A stretch of DNA of 64,000 nt from Flagellimonas chongwuensis (GTDB lineage Bacteria > Bacteroidota > Bacteroidia > Flavobacteriales > Flavobacteriaceae): assembly GCF_013376415.1 (NCBI RefSeq), contig NZ_WYET01000005.1, positions 1 to 64,000 of the forward strand. Reading direction: 5' to 3'. Made by a program: the position numbers and the translations under genes. Positions 1-8,047 of the stretch are shown here, one piece after another. The notes beneath the pieces are model-generated. The model was given only the letters and a program-made list of their open reading frames with translations, had not been told where the DNA came from and made no database searches. Numbering within the stretch: the stretch's first letter is position 1; the number at the start of each line of letters is the position of its first letter.

Positions 1-830
1 TCCAGACTGAATGCTATTATAGTTTGGTCGTCCGTATTATCGAGATAGGCACCAAGGTCTACGGTGCCGCCGTTCTCCAGGGTCAGGGTGTTGCCGCTAA
101 GGCTCAATGCCTGATCGTCCGTGTTGTCCATGTAACCGGACAGGTCCACAAAGTTTCCGTCCTCGATGGAAAGGTTGTTCCCGCTCAAGGTCAGGTTCTG
201 GTCATCTGTCCCGGCCGCCGCCAGTACCGTGCTGAAGTCGACAGTTTGTGTACCGCCGTCCTCCAGGGTCAAGGTCAGTTCGTTCGTGGTATTGTCCAGA
301 CTGAATGCAGTGATCGTTTGGTCGTCCGTATTATCGAGATATGCCACAAGGTCTATGGTGCCGCCGTTCTCCAGGGTCAGGGTGTTGCCGCTAAGGCTCA
401 AGGCCTGATCATCGGTCCCGGCCGCCGCCAGTACCGTGCTGAAGTCGACAATCTCGGTACCGCCGTCCTCCAGGGTCAAGGTCAGTTCGTTCGTGGTATT
501 GTCCAGACTGAATGCCGTTATCGTTTGGTCGTCCGTATTATCGAGATATGCACCAAGGTCAACGGTGCCGCCGTTCTCCAGGGTCAGGGTGTTGCCGCTA
601 AGGCTCAAGGCCTGATCATCTGTTCCGGCCGCCGCCAGTACCGTGCTGAAGTCGACAATCTCGGTACCGCCGTCCTCTAGGGTAAGGGTCAGTTCGTTCG
701 TGGTATTGTCCAGACTGAATGCGGTGATCGCTTGATTGTCCGTATTATCGAGATATGCACCAAGGTCTACGGTGCCGCCGTTCTCCAAGGTCAGGGTGTT
801 GCCGCTAAGGCTCAGCGCCTGATCATCGGT
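1..830 (-). repeat. 207-bp (69-residue) tandem coding repeat
   Basis: Within the truncated surface protein, the same block recurs with its anchor gtcagttcgttcgtgg starting at 274, 481 and 688, an exact 207-bp spacing (69 codons, in frame). Copies are nearly identical at DNA level, with scattered single-base changes. The copy nearest the left edge carries a variant half unit (about 103-220). The identity of the copies implies recent expansion or gene conversion, so copy number may vary among strains. Confidence 0.9.
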
Positions 831-1304
831 GTTGGTATCTATCAAAGCTGCCAAATCAGCCAATGCCACTGAAAAGGTATTAGCATCAGAATCGGTTATT
901 ACCAAATTGGTGTTTGTTCCATCAATATCAAATGAGGTTACGGTCGTATTTGAATCTGTGAAAATATCTTTTAAACTACTTAAATCAACATTTACATTTC
1001 CTCCGTCTTCTAAGGAAAGTGACAAAATATTAGTAACATCATCAAAATTAAAACCTGTTAACTGCTGATTGTCCGATGAAGTCAACTCCCAAGAATCTCC
1101 GTCCCAAAAATAAATGGTGCCAGTATTGGTGTTTACGTAAATGTCTCCCAAATCAGCACCAGATGGACTGGTGGCTCCTGGACTGGAAACATCGGTACCT
1201 TTAAGGACTTCACAGTTGCATTGGTCCTGAAGGGTAACGGTTGTCTGTGAAAAGGCAATTCCTGTAAAAAGGAGGAACAATAGGGCTAGAATGCTCTTTT
1301 TCAT
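1..1304 (-). CDS. Repeat-rich secreted surface protein, 3' part beyond the window
   Basis: An open frame with no stop runs leftward from an ATG at 1302-1304 to the window edge, giving at least 434 codons. It opens with a clear signal peptide (MKKSILALLFLLFTGIAFSQ). Residues about 45-75 hold the phrase GDIYVNTNTGTIYFWDGDSW, seen in many flavobacterial surface proteins that carry short beta-rich repeats. From about residue 155 the protein is a tandem array of Asp/Asn/Thr/Leu-rich units such as LSLSGNTLTLENGGTVDLG and ITAFSLDNTTNELTLTLEDGG. I infer an exported, repetitive adhesin or cell-surface fibre. The C-terminus, where a type IX sorting domain would be, is not in view. It reads in the same direction as the type IX module to its right but is separated from it by a terminator. 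Function beyond surface location is not shown by the sequence. Confidence 0.82.
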   Translation of the reverse strand, partial: MKKSILALLFLLFTGIAFSQTTVTLQDQCNCEVLKGTDVSSPGATSPSGADLGDIYVNTNTGTIYFWDGDSWELTSSDNQQLTGFNFDDVTNILSLSLEDGGNVNVDLSSLKDIFTDSNTTVTSFDIDGTNTNLVITDSDANTFSVALADLAALIDTNTDDQALSLSGNTLTLENGGTVDLGAYLDNTDNQAITAFSLDNTTNELTLTLEDGGTEIVDFSTVLAAAGTDDQALSLSGNTLTLENGGTVDLGAYLDNTDDQTITAFSLDNTTNELTLTLEDGGTEIVDFSTVLAAAGTDDQALSLSGNTLTLENGGTIDLVAYLDNTDDQTITAFSLDNTTNELTLTLEDGGTQTVDFSTVLAAAGTDDQNLTLSGNNLSIEDGNFVDLSGYMDNTDDQALSLSGNTLTLENGGTVDLGAYLDNTDDQTIIAFSL

Positions 1305-1407
1305 GAGGTTACTATTAATGAAAATTGTATTACTGTAGTTTGTTGATTTTATACTATTTTGGTCAGTCGGTCATTACATGATCCATCTCACCGAATTAAA
1401 CCACATA

Positions 1408-1415
1408 CAAAATTA
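1408..1415 (-). promoter_or_regulatory. Candidate -7 element of the surface-protein gene
   Basis: Read on the minus strand this is TAATTTTG, an exact match to the Bacteroidetes -7 consensus TAnnTTTG. It would place the transcript start near 1403 and leave a leader of about 100 nt before the ATG at 1304. No clear -33 TTTG lies at the right distance, so this is only a candidate. Confidence 0.35.
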
Positions 1416-1633
1416 CCCTCGCTTTTAGGGTTGAAAAATAATTGTTGTGAACCAATGAAATAGAACTGTATAGTTCACAAATCCTGAGGTTACCTCAATA
1501 TTTTTTTGGGTTTTTTTTAAGACTGTTCGTCGATAAACCCAAAAGTGGACAGGTATTTGCGTAGGTCAAATCCTACATTGTATTCACAATGAATTATAAG
1601 AAGGAGAGAGGTGAAATGATATACCATTCAAAC
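1416..1633. other. Intergenic stretch without a recognisable gene
   Basis: The gap 1305-1692 separates the truncated surface gene from the OmpA-family gene. Apart from the candidate promoter at 1408 and the terminator at 1634, I see only AT-rich sequence including a T run near 1500-1518. No tRNA, small-RNA fold or conserved reading frame was recognised. Confidence 0.6.
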
Positions 1634-1664
1634 AAAAAGCGGCTCCATTTTGGAGCCGCTTTTA
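1634..1664 (-). terminator. Rho-independent terminator of the type IX surface module
   Basis: A stem AAAGCGGCTCCA / TGGAGCCGCTTT with a three-base loop, flanked by A and T runs, lies about 30 bp past the stop codon of the OmpA-family gene. Its symmetry means it could stop transcription from either side. It marks the 3' end of the three-gene leftward operon. Confidence 0.85.
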
Positions 1665-1692
1665 TATTTATCGCTATTGACTTAAAAAAGGA

Positions 1693-3642
1693 TCATTCAA
1701 AAATAATGAACTCTGACCTTCTATTTAATTGATGTTGTTCTTCGGTACATTGTACACCATTGGCGCAATCATTCACCAAGCGGGTCTCCCCGTAACCTTC
1801 GCCTTGGAGCCTATCTGCGGCGATTCCTTTTGAAATCATATAATCCACAGTAGATTCCGCTCTTTTTTGGGACAACCAAAGGTTGTAGGCATCCACTCCC
1901 CTACTATCGGTGTGTGAATTGACCTTAATCTTAAGACTTGGATATTTTTCCATGGCCACGATAACCTTTTGAATTTCTATTTCAGCATCCGGTCTGATGT
2001 TGTATTTATTCAAATCGAAGTAAATGGTACTCAACTGTAATAGTTTTGCCAAGTCATCACCAAAACCTCCCGTTACCAAATCTCGCTCTAAGTAAAAATC
2101 AACAATACGTGGTTTTCCATCGGAAATAGGCAAATATTCTTCCGAGGGCACGTATCCATCCCTTGATGCCCTCACAAAGTTTCCTTTGGAACAATCCAAC
2201 ATGAGTATATAGTTCCCATCGGAATCTGTTATGGTGGATGACACTTCGTTGTTTTCTTCATCTATAATCTTAACGGTTGCTCCTGCCAAAACTTCGTTGG
2301 AAATACGATCTCTTACAGTTCCTGTAATTTCTTGAATACAATCCAACACCAATGGTTCATTTTCCACAAACTCATATATGTCGTCATCTCCCATGCCCCC
2401 ATCCCTGTTGGATGCAAAATACCCGGTTTTATCATCTGAATCGAAAATGAATGAAAAATCGTCCTTTGGTGTATTGACAGGTTTTCCAACATTAACCACC
2501 GGTTGGGTATAATCGTTGTACGTTATTTTTGTTGCAAAAACATCCAATCCGCCCAATCCTTGGTGACCATCTGAAGAAAAATAGAGCACTCCATCCTTAG
2601 TAATAAAAGGAAAGGTTTCACGAGCTATAGTGTTGATGTTGCTTCCCAAGTTTTTGATTGGCCCGTAAGTACCATCTCCAATAATCTCCGTCACAAAAAT
2701 ATCCGACTCGCCCAAACTTCCCGGCATATCGGAAACAAAGTAGAGTTTTTTGCCATCTGGGCTCAACATCGGGTGGGCCACTGAGTAGGAATCACTGTTA
2801 AAAGGAAGTTCCGTAATATTAAGCCATTCTCCATCTATATTTTCTGCGCTATAGATCTTTAGCCTGATAATTCCTTCTTCGTCCTTCTTTTTTCGGCCAT
2901 CGAAAAAATTGTTCCTAGTAAAGTACATGGTTGTGCCATCTTTGGATATCACAGATGTAGACTCGTGCAATCGGGTATTGACATCTCCTCCCAACTTTAC
3001 CACATTATTATCGGAAACACTATCTGCGTTTACTTTGTATAAATCCAAAAAGTCCCTCGCATTCCAAGTATGCCGATATCTTGCAAAGTTTCCTGTGTCG
3101 CGGTCAGAAGCAAAAATGAGTCCTTTTTCGTAGTAGGAGGCGGCAAAATCCGAGTATTTACTGTTATAGGGGAATGTTTTAACCGTGTACCGACCTGAGT
3201 TTTTCTCAATTTTTGTCATGTAATCCTCATCATAACTGGACATGGTGGAAGTCATCTGCCTAAAAGATTCCATAACCCGGGAAGCTTGATCATAATTCCC
3301 GATTGATTTCAAACTCTGTGCATATCGGAAAACATCTTCAACGGACATTTCATCGGGATATGTAGTGTTGAGCTTTGCATAAGTATCCGCCGCTTCTTGG
3401 TACTTGGCGTTAAAATAGTAGGAATTTCCCAGTCTTTTCAACAAATCGGGCGAAGTGTAACCTTTATCCAACACTTTTTTATAAATATCAATTGCAGGGC
3501 TAAAGGAATATTGGTTGTACCGCTCATCGGCCCTTTCCATAACCCTTTTTATTTGCTTATCGGGAATACTATCCTGCTGGGCGGTTACTTTTGTCCAAAA
3601 TCCGCAAACGATGATCAATAATATGAGTATTCTTTTCGGCAT
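1693..3642 (-). CDS. OmpA-family PorE-like protein (TPR, beta-propeller, carboxypeptidase-regulatory-like, OmpA domains)
   Basis: 649-residue exported protein with signal peptide (MPKRILILLIIVCGFWTKVTA). Domains in order: TPR-like helices about 25-135, WD40-like PD40 propeller repeats about 160-430 (HPMLSPDGKKLYFVSDMPGS, TKDGVLYFSSDGHQGLGGLD), a carboxypeptidase-regulatory-like fold about 440-525, and an OmpA peptidoglycan-binding domain about 540-649 with HTDSRG and the NLWLSQKRAES helix. This exact architecture is that of PorE, a type IX secretion accessory that bridges outer-membrane components and peptidoglycan. It is the last gene of an operon, 11 bp after the PorP/SprF gene. I infer that it anchors the PorP/SprF-adhesin complex to the cell wall. 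Paralogues of this type are common, so assignment as the single housekeeping PorE is not claimed. Confidence 0.87.
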   Translation of the reverse strand: MPKRILILLIIVCGFWTKVTAQQDSIPDKQIKRVMERADERYNQYSFSPAIDIYKKVLDKGYTSPDLLKRLGNSYYFNAKYQEAADTYAKLNTTYPDEMSVEDVFRYAQSLKSIGNYDQASRVMESFRQMTSTMSSYDEDYMTKIEKNSGRYTVKTFPYNSKYSDFAASYYEKGLIFASDRDTGNFARYRHTWNARDFLDLYKVNADSVSDNNVVKLGGDVNTRLHESTSVISKDGTTMYFTRNNFFDGRKKKDEEGIIRLKIYSAENIDGEWLNITELPFNSDSYSVAHPMLSPDGKKLYFVSDMPGSLGESDIFVTEIIGDGTYGPIKNLGSNINTIARETFPFITKDGVLYFSSDGHQGLGGLDVFATKITYNDYTQPVVNVGKPVNTPKDDFSFIFDSDDKTGYFASNRDGGMGDDDIYEFVENEPLVLDCIQEITGTVRDRISNEVLAGATVKIIDEENNEVSSTITDSDGNYILMLDCSKGNFVRASRDGYVPSEEYLPISDGKPRIVDFYLERDLVTGGFGDDLAKLLQLSTIYFDLNKYNIRPDAEIEIQKVIVAMEKYPSLKIKVNSHTDSRGVDAYNLWLSQKRAESTVDYMISKGIAADRLQGEGYGETRLVNDCANGVQCTEEQHQLNRRSEFIIFE

Positions 3643-3653
3643 TATAAACTATA

Positions 3654-4610
3654 TTAAAAGAATCTTGGTGATATGGTTCTCTGGAAGGATTTCAACAATT
3701 CCAGCCTCAGGAACACTTCAAAAGACCCATCGTTGAACTGTGTCCCGCCCAACTCGGTCACTTCGCGATCATAGGCCAATCCCAACATTATCTGGTCGGT
3801 TACCTGAAAGCCTACCAATCCACTTACGGCAGCATCCCAGCGATAGGCTGCTCCAAAACTGAACTTTTCCGCAAACAAGAAGCTCGCGGATAGATCTACC
3901 TGTAATGGCGCCCCACTCACGGCTTTTGTAAGCAGAGCTGGTTTAAATTGCAGGTCTGGTCCAATATCAAAAACATATCCTGTTATAAGATAGATGTTCA
4001 TACGTTCTGCTGACAAAAAGTTGACGCCCTCACCAGAATTGTCGTTATCAAAATATTCTGATTCAAGCACGTTGGGCGCTGAAACCCCGGCATAAAATTT
4101 ATCGGTGTGGTAATACACTCCCAAACCAAAATTTGGAGTAAATTTATTGTCGATATTATTTTGATTGACAACCTCTTGGTCAAAATTCCTTAATCCATTA
4201 AAATCCAAATTCAACATGTTTCCTCCGGCTTTTAATCCAAACGATAATTTGGCGTCCATTGATACATCGATGGTATAGGATACCACGGCATCCAAATAGG
4301 TCTCTTGCACCACACCATCTCCAATATTATCGTTTACTATGGAAATGCCATATCCCAATCTACTGTTCCTTATGGGCGAATGAAGATTTAGCGTAAAGGT
4401 TTCCGGAGCTCCGTCCAAACCTACCCATTGCGAACGGTAGAGGCCTGCAAAACTAAGCTGTCCTCTAGATCCTGCGTAGGCTGGGTTTACACTCAAGGTA
4501 TTGTACATGTATTGTGTGTACTGGGCATCTTGCTGAGCAAATAGACCCGTGGACAAGACTCCAATGAACAATAAGGTGGTTAAAAAATGTTTCTTTATCA
4601 TGCTATCCAA
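3654..4610 (-). CDS. PorP/SprF family type IX secretion membrane protein
   Basis: 318 residues with signal peptide (about 1-25) followed by QQDAQYTQYMYNTLSVNPAYAGSRG, the N-terminal signature of the PorP/SprF family. The rest alternates amphipathic beta strands typical of an outer-membrane barrel (for example YGISIVNDNIGDG, SFGAAYRWDAAVSGLVGFQV) and ends in a phenylalanine, as outer-membrane proteins do. PorP/SprF proteins pair with type B CTD cargo and are needed for its secretion or surface attachment, as SprF is for SprB. It lies 5 bp downstream of the adhesin gene and 11 bp upstream of the PorE-like gene, which fits a dedicated cargo-anchor unit. Confidence 0.92.
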   Translation of the reverse strand: MDSMIKKHFLTTLLFIGVLSTGLFAQQDAQYTQYMYNTLSVNPAYAGSRGQLSFAGLYRSQWVGLDGAPETFTLNLHSPIRNSRLGYGISIVNDNIGDGVVQETYLDAVVSYTIDVSMDAKLSFGLKAGGNMLNLDFNGLRNFDQEVVNQNNIDNKFTPNFGLGVYYHTDKFYAGVSAPNVLESEYFDNDNSGEGVNFLSAERMNIYLITGYVFDIGPDLQFKPALLTKAVSGAPLQVDLSASFLFAEKFSFGAAYRWDAAVSGLVGFQVTDQIMLGLAYDREVTELGGTQFNDGSFEVFLRLELLKSFQRTISPRFF

Positions 4611-4615
4611 TATTG

Positions 4616-7600
4616 TTATCTGCTCAAGTAAATGTATTCTGAGTCCGTGAAACTTCCTTGTTCGGTCTCGTAATTAAATATGTAGAAATAAACTCCAGCT
4701 GGAAGATAATCGTTTACACTAAGTGCTGATTTACCGCGAACCCGTCCGTCGAACACATTGCTGACATTATCGTAGTCGTTGCCCACGAATACCTCAGTCC
4801 CCCAGCGATTGAAAATCTTTATTGTACTTGATTTGATGTATTCGACCCCTCTGATGAACAAAAAGTCATTTTTTAAATCTCCATTCGGTGTCAACATTTG
4901 ATTTACCTCTATGGCCTCCACTTCTACAGTAACCGTTGCCGTATCACAATTATCAGGATTGCCTACTTCGCAGATGGTGTATTCAATGGTATAGGTACCT
5001 GGTTGGGTGCCTGTTGCCACCGTAACGGTACCATTATCATTTATCATAAGTTGGTTGGTTGGTGTAGAGGTCAATATTACATCGTTCAACGATACAAACT
5101 CGTCATTCAGGGTATCATTCAACAACACATCGCTACCTGCAATAACTCCTCCCGAGGTACTTGCATTGTAATTATCATCTACAGCATCGATTACATTGTC
5201 TTCTCCCTGTATTACTTCTACAGTAACTGTTGCGGTATCACAATTATCTACATCCATGATATCACAAATGGTATAAGTTATGGTGTAAGTTCCTTCCTGT
5301 GTACCGGGAAGTACGCTTACACTTCCATCGTCGTTCACTCTAAGTTCCTCTGTTGGCGTGGAAGTCAGAAGTACATCGGCCAGAGTAACAGGTAAACTGT
5401 TCAAGGTATCATTTAAAAGCACATCGCTACCGTCAATCGCCTCATCTTCACCAAATGTTGCAGTATAGGTATCATCTACGGCATCTATTACGTTACCACC
5501 CATTCCTTCGGTCACGGTTACCGTTACGGTTGCGGTATCGCAATTATCTACGTCCATGATATCACAAATCGTATAAGTTATGGTGTAGACCCCTTCTTGG
5601 GTACCGGGAAGCACACTTACGCTTCCATCGTCGTTGACCCTAAGTTCGTCTGTTGGCGTGGAAGTCAGAAGTACATCAGCAAGTGTGATAGATGAACCGT
5701 TCAAGGTATCATTTAAAAGTACATCGCTACCGTCGATTACTTCATCTTCACCCAATGTAGCAGAATAGGTATCATCTACGGCATCTATTACGTTACCACC
5801 CATTCCTTCGGTCACAGTTACCGTTACGGTTGCGGTATCGCAATTATCTACGTCCATGATATCACAAATCGTATAAGTTATGGTGTAGACCCCTTCTTGG
5901 GTACCGGGAAGCACACTTACGCTTCCATCGTCGTTGACCCTAAGTTCGTCTGTTGGCGTGGAAGTCAGAATTACATCAGCAAGTGTGATAGATGAACCGT
6001 TCAAGGTATCATTTAAAAGTACATCGCTACCGTCGATTACTTCATCTTCACCCAATGTAGCAGAATAAGTATCATCAACCGCATCAATAGTGTTTGACCC
6101 AACCTCTATATATATGGTTGCGGATGCACAAACGTTAGGGTCCAGCAACACATTACAAACTTGATAAACTATCGTAACCGTTGAATTCGACTCAGAGAGT
6201 GTTGGTGTATAGTTTACGAAGCCCGTATCGTTATTGAAACTTATAGTTCCCTCGGCATCACCACCAATTTGCGATAGACTGGTCTCACCTACATTGTTAG
6301 CGGCATTGTTTGGCAGGTAGTCATCATTTTCCAGAATATTAATTGCCACCTCTGTCAAGGCAGGGGTAGAACCATAATCATCATTGGCATTGGCCTTCAA
6401 TGGGTCCGGGTCAGTTTCATTTGGGTTACCATCGCCATCACAATCCAATGCATCCCAATCCGCTGTCTGTGGTAATGTCACGCTTTCTGGTCTATAATCG
6501 CAGGGGTCCAATGGGTCCGTACCATCTTTCTTCTCATCTTCGTTTGTAACGCCATCGCCATCACAATCTGAACTGTTCCATGCGGAGTCAGGAGCTACTG
6601 TTTGACTTTCAATAAGAAAATCACATGCATCCAATGGGTCGGTACCATCCTCCTTTTCATCTTCGTTGGTAACCCCATCACCATCACAGTCGGCTTTCAG
6701 ATAATCGCTGGTTTGTGGTAAAGTAACACTCTCAGGGTTGTAATCACAAGGATCTAGAGGATCTGTACCATCTTTCTTTTCGTCTTCATTGGTAACGCCA
6801 TCTCCATCACAATCTGCTTTCTTCCATTCTTCGGATGGTGAGCAATCCTGGTGTTCCAATACAAAATCACAAGGATCCAATGGGTCCGTTCCATCCTCTT
6901 TCTCTTGTCCATTACTCACACCATCTCCATCACAATCATCCTTTTTCCATGCTTCTGAAGGAGAACAATCTTGGTGTTCCAATACAAAATCACAAGGATC
7001 CAATGGGTCCGTACCATCCTCTTTTTCTTTTCCATTGCTTACACCATCGCCATCACAGTCGTCCTTTTTCCATGCATCGGAAATGGAACAATCTTGGTGT
7101 TCCAATATAAAATCGCAAGGATCCAATGGGTCCGTTCCATCCTCTTTCTCTTGTCCATTACTCACACCATCCCCATCACAGTCGTCCTTCTTCCATGCAT
7201 CGGTAATAGAGCAATTCTGATGCGCCAATATAAAATCGCAAGGATCCAATGGGTCCGTTCCGTCCTCTTTTTCCTTTCCGTTAGTTACACCATCACCGTC
7301 ACAGTCGTCCTTCTTCCATGCATCTGAAGGAGCACAGTCTTGGTGTTCCAAAATAAAATCACAAGGGTCATTATAATCAGTACCATCTTTTTTCTCCTGT
7401 TCACATGTAACACCATCGCCGTCACAATCCTGTGCCGACAACGCATTCGCCAACGGATTCCATAAGTTGGAAATATCCGAAAAAGGAACATCAGAATATG
7501 ATGTGGTCTTGGTTACAACATCCAAATCATGATTATGTAAAGGGGCAAAACCAAAAGATGAGGTAAATCCAAAAACTAAACACCACAAAATAGTGGTGGA

Positions 7601-7648
7601 TTTAAGGACTAAATGCTTCTTTAGTCTCACAAAAGTAAAGTTCTCCAT
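4616..7648 (-). CDS. Large type IX-secreted adhesin with calcium-binding-type repeats and type B C-terminal domain
   Basis: 1010 residues. A signal peptide lies within the first 35 residues. Residues about 75-420 are nine thrombospondin-type-3-like units of about 41 residues built on DCDGDGVxNxxEKxDGTDPLDPCD, an Asp-rich pattern that binds calcium in its family, here with paired cysteines. Residues about 420-520 form a cadherin/Ig-like domain, followed by four Ig-like repeats of about 100 residues (520-915) opening with VDDTYSATLGEDEVIDGSDV. The end (about 920-1010) is a gliding-motility-type C-terminal domain (TPNGDLKNDF, IKIFNRWGTEVF, LPAGVYFYIFNY), the type B sorting signal of type IX secretion. 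It is the first gene of the operon with PorP/SprF and PorE-like partners. I infer a long, calcium-rigidified surface filament for adhesion or gliding. Confidence 0.9.
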   Translation of the reverse strand: MENFTFVRLKKHLVLKSTTILWCLVFGFTSSFGFAPLHNHDLDVVTKTTSYSDVPFSDISNLWNPLANALSAQDCDGDGVTCEQEKKDGTDYNDPCDFILEHQDCAPSDAWKKDDCDGDGVTNGKEKEDGTDPLDPCDFILAHQNCSITDAWKKDDCDGDGVSNGQEKEDGTDPLDPCDFILEHQDCSISDAWKKDDCDGDGVSNGKEKEDGTDPLDPCDFVLEHQDCSPSEAWKKDDCDGDGVSNGQEKEDGTDPLDPCDFVLEHQDCSPSEEWKKADCDGDGVTNEDEKKDGTDPLDPCDYNPESVTLPQTSDYLKADCDGDGVTNEDEKEDGTDPLDACDFLIESQTVAPDSAWNSSDCDGDGVTNEDEKKDGTDPLDPCDYRPESVTLPQTADWDALDCDGDGNPNETDPDPLKANANDDYGSTPALTEVAINILENDDYLPNNAANNVGETSLSQIGGDAEGTISFNNDTGFVNYTPTLSESNSTVTIVYQVCNVLLDPNVCASATIYIEVGSNTIDAVDDTYSATLGEDEVIDGSDVLLNDTLNGSSITLADVILTSTPTDELRVNDDGSVSVLPGTQEGVYTITYTICDIMDVDNCDTATVTVTVTEGMGGNVIDAVDDTYSATLGEDEVIDGSDVLLNDTLNGSSITLADVLLTSTPTDELRVNDDGSVSVLPGTQEGVYTITYTICDIMDVDNCDTATVTVTVTEGMGGNVIDAVDDTYTATFGEDEAIDGSDVLLNDTLNSLPVTLADVLLTSTPTEELRVNDDGSVSVLPGTQEGTYTITYTICDIMDVDNCDTATVTVEVIQGEDNVIDAVDDNYNASTSGGVIAGSDVLLNDTLNDEFVSLNDVILTSTPTNQLMINDNGTVTVATGTQPGTYTIEYTICEVGNPDNCDTATVTVEVEAIEVNQMLTPNGDLKNDFLFIRGVEYIKSSTIKIFNRWGTEVFVGNDYDNVSNVFDGRVRGKSALSVNDYLPAGVYFYIFNYETEQGSFTDSEYIYLSR
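5161..6085 (-). repeat. 300-bp tandem repeat encoding Ig-like domains
   Basis: Blocks 5461-5760 and 5761-6060 are almost identical at DNA level: stretches 5521-5640 and 5821-5940 match exactly, and only scattered differences occur elsewhere. The next block (about 5161-5460) is similar but diverged, and a fourth, more distant copy lies to its left. Period is 300 bp, or 100 codons. Such identity including third positions shows recent duplication or gene conversion. Confidence 0.92.
6385..7440 (-). repeat. About 123-bp tandem repeat encoding thrombospondin-type-3-like units
   Basis: Nine in-frame units, most of about 123 bp (41 codons), each with the DCDGDG core and a TDPLDPCD tail. The inner four units are closest to each other; the outer ones have diverged (ETDPDP replaces the usual tail in the last). 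The DNA periodicity could mislead a CRISPR or minisatellite finder but it is coding. Confidence 0.88.
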
Positions 7649-8024
7649 AAATGATAGTTTTGGTCAACTAATCACCATGGCGCTTGTAAGTATAATCCTG
7701 TAATTGTAAGAAAATTGGGGTTTTCTTAGTTACTTCAATAACTCTGCCCTTTCGACACATATTGATATAAACAGGTCACATAATTAGCCCATTTGTGTTT
7801 CACCTCCTATTTTAATCGATAAAAGGCAATTTCCTTATCATTAAGTTACCTTATCTGCACTCTAAGTAAACAGATAAGTGCTGAGTGAACCGGTCAGTGT
7901 TTCAAAAGCGGGCGAAAAATACTTTTCTTTTTGGATCTAGAAGCTTAAAATCTTTGATTTTTTTCCAATGATATTAACAATGCCTAATCATTCTAAAAAT
8001 GAGTGGCAAAAGATTTAAATCCCG
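7649..8024. other. Divergent intergenic region between adhesin operon and prfC
   Basis: About 375 bp between two genes transcribed away from each other, so it should hold both promoters. For prfC a -7 element is visible at 8025. For the adhesin operon I find no exact minus-strand TAnnTTTG. The rest is AT-rich with no recognisable RNA gene or reading frame. Confidence 0.55.
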
Positions 8025-8032
8025 TATTTTTG
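8025..8032 (+). promoter_or_regulatory. -7 element of prfC
   Basis: TATTTTTG matches TAnnTTTG exactly and lies 15 bp before the ATG at 8048. It falls inside the extended open frame that begins with GTG at 8003, which argues for 8048 as the true start and a leader of roughly ten bases. No good -33 element is visible. Confidence 0.5.
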
Positions 8033-8047
8033 CCGAAATTTTTGTTG

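Noticed and set aside
24..680. Open frame of 218 codons on the plus strand
   Set aside because: It is antisense to the 207-bp coding repeats of the left-edge surface protein; the low-complexity repetitive DNA keeps several frames open. The minus frame has a signal peptide and recognisable domains.
1616..1728. Short plus-strand frame preceded by an AAGGAG/GAGG tract and ATG
   Set aside because: It runs through the terminator hairpin and into the 3' end of the OmpA gene in antisense; the product has no recognisable features.
4898..5395. Plus-strand open frame of 165 codons within the adhesin gene
   Set aside because: Antisense to the Ig-like repeats of the type IX adhesin; its translation shows no family and repeats with the same period as the real gene.
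6385..7440. Regularly spaced DNA repeats that could suggest a CRISPR array or minisatellite
   Set aside because: Period is about 123 bp, units are in frame and encode the DCDGDG calcium-type motif; there are no short direct repeats with unrelated spacers.
8003..8047. Extended prfC start at GTG 8003
   Set aside because: The 15 extra residues do not match RF3 and the -7 motif TATTTTTG lies inside the extension.
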